Assembly (NCBI RefSeq): GCF_003054245.1
Contig: NZ_QBKR01000001.1
Coordinates: forward strand, 124,001-188,000
DNA length: 64,000 bases
Source of the DNA: Melghirimyces profundicolus
GTDB lineage: Bacteria > Bacillota > Bacilli > Thermoactinomycetales > DSM-45169
Reading direction: 5' to 3'
In this document: positions 63,985 to 64,000 of the stretch, piece after piece
Numbering within the stretch: position 1 is the first letter of the stretch
Layout: each line of letters opens with the position of its first letter
The notes under the pieces: model-generated
What the model saw: the letters and a program-made list of their open reading frames with translations, nothing else
Told to the model about the DNA's origin: nothing
The model's database searches: none
Translations under genes and position numbers: made by a program

Positions 63985-64000
63985 ATGGAGTTTCAAGGTT
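63985..64000 (+). CDS. Start of a further gene, cut by the window edge
   Basis: AAAGGAGG (63971-63978) is followed at good spacing by ATG 63985 (in frame with GTG 63982), encoding MEFQG before the window ends. Nothing can be said of its function; a sugar-related gene in the LacI operon is likely from position alone. Confidence 0.45.

Noticed and set aside
1-64000. CRISPR arrays, rRNA, complete insertion sequences or phage genes
   Set aside because: No regularly spaced repeats, transposase or integrase signatures or rRNA sequences were seen in the window.

Overview
The window reads as chromosomal DNA of a Gram-positive, endospore-forming Bacillota (Firmicutes), most likely a fairly GC-rich member of the Bacillales such as the Thermoactinomycetaceae. 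Support: strong AGGAGG-type ribosome sites with frequent GTG/TTG starts, lipobox lipoproteins, a GpsB homologue, a YhcN-type spore lipoprotein, DUF1540, YugP, YesL (DUF624) and LplA/LplB/YtcP-type sugar import genes. The family assignment is inference.

1-25200 is a sugar-utilisation locus that appears devoted to an amino-sugar-containing glycan. A secreted heparinase II/III-like protein (cut by the window edge) is followed by an enolase-superfamily enzyme and a regulator with a degenerate GGDEF-like domain. A long + strand series (3686-19721) encodes a Gfo/Idh/MocA dehydrogenase, a deacetylase-fold protein, two DegT/AHBA-type aminotransferases, a GH20 hexosaminidase, a lipoprotein sugar receptor, an SDR-like protein, a DapA-family lyase, YesL, a ROK kinase, two permeases and a second, paralogous receptor. 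No transport ATPase is present. Three promoters share a box of about 29 bp, so they look like one regulon. On the minus strand, gntR-agaS-gatY-pfkB would take galactosamine-6-P through tagatose-6-P to triose phosphates. A secreted TIM-barrel protein follows.

25357-53078 is mostly housekeeping: M42 aminopeptidase, isochorismatase-like hydrolase, a lone nuoD, DedA and small membrane proteins, ferredoxin, a TPP riboswitch with tenI-thiO-thiS-thiG, an N-terminally shortened ATP-grasp gene, divergent ftsW/rodA-type genes, a CPA2 antiporter, YugP, a spore lipoprotein, gpsB, an S13 carboxypeptidase, a YkfC-like peptidase with an OppA-type receptor (peptidoglycan recycling), a frameshifted membrane-protein gene, selB, tRNA-Gly(CCC), DinB, an O-methyltransferase, and a two-gene ParM-like actin plus small putative ribbon-helix-helix cassette.

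53292-64000 is a second carbohydrate region: two TIM-barrel sugar isomerase-like proteins, a Gfo/Idh/MocA dehydrogenase, an AraC regulator, a Cys-type sulfatase without signal peptide, its probable radical-SAM maturase (anSME) carrying a C-terminal SEC-C zinc motif, a GH3 glycosidase and a LacI regulator. GAAACGTTTC-type operators lie at the anSME promoter and upstream of lacI. The sulfatase/anSME stretch looks AT-richer than its surroundings. A structured repeat of about 120 bp occurs once in each carbohydrate region (6341-6458 and 62606-62728), each time just downstream of a stop codon.
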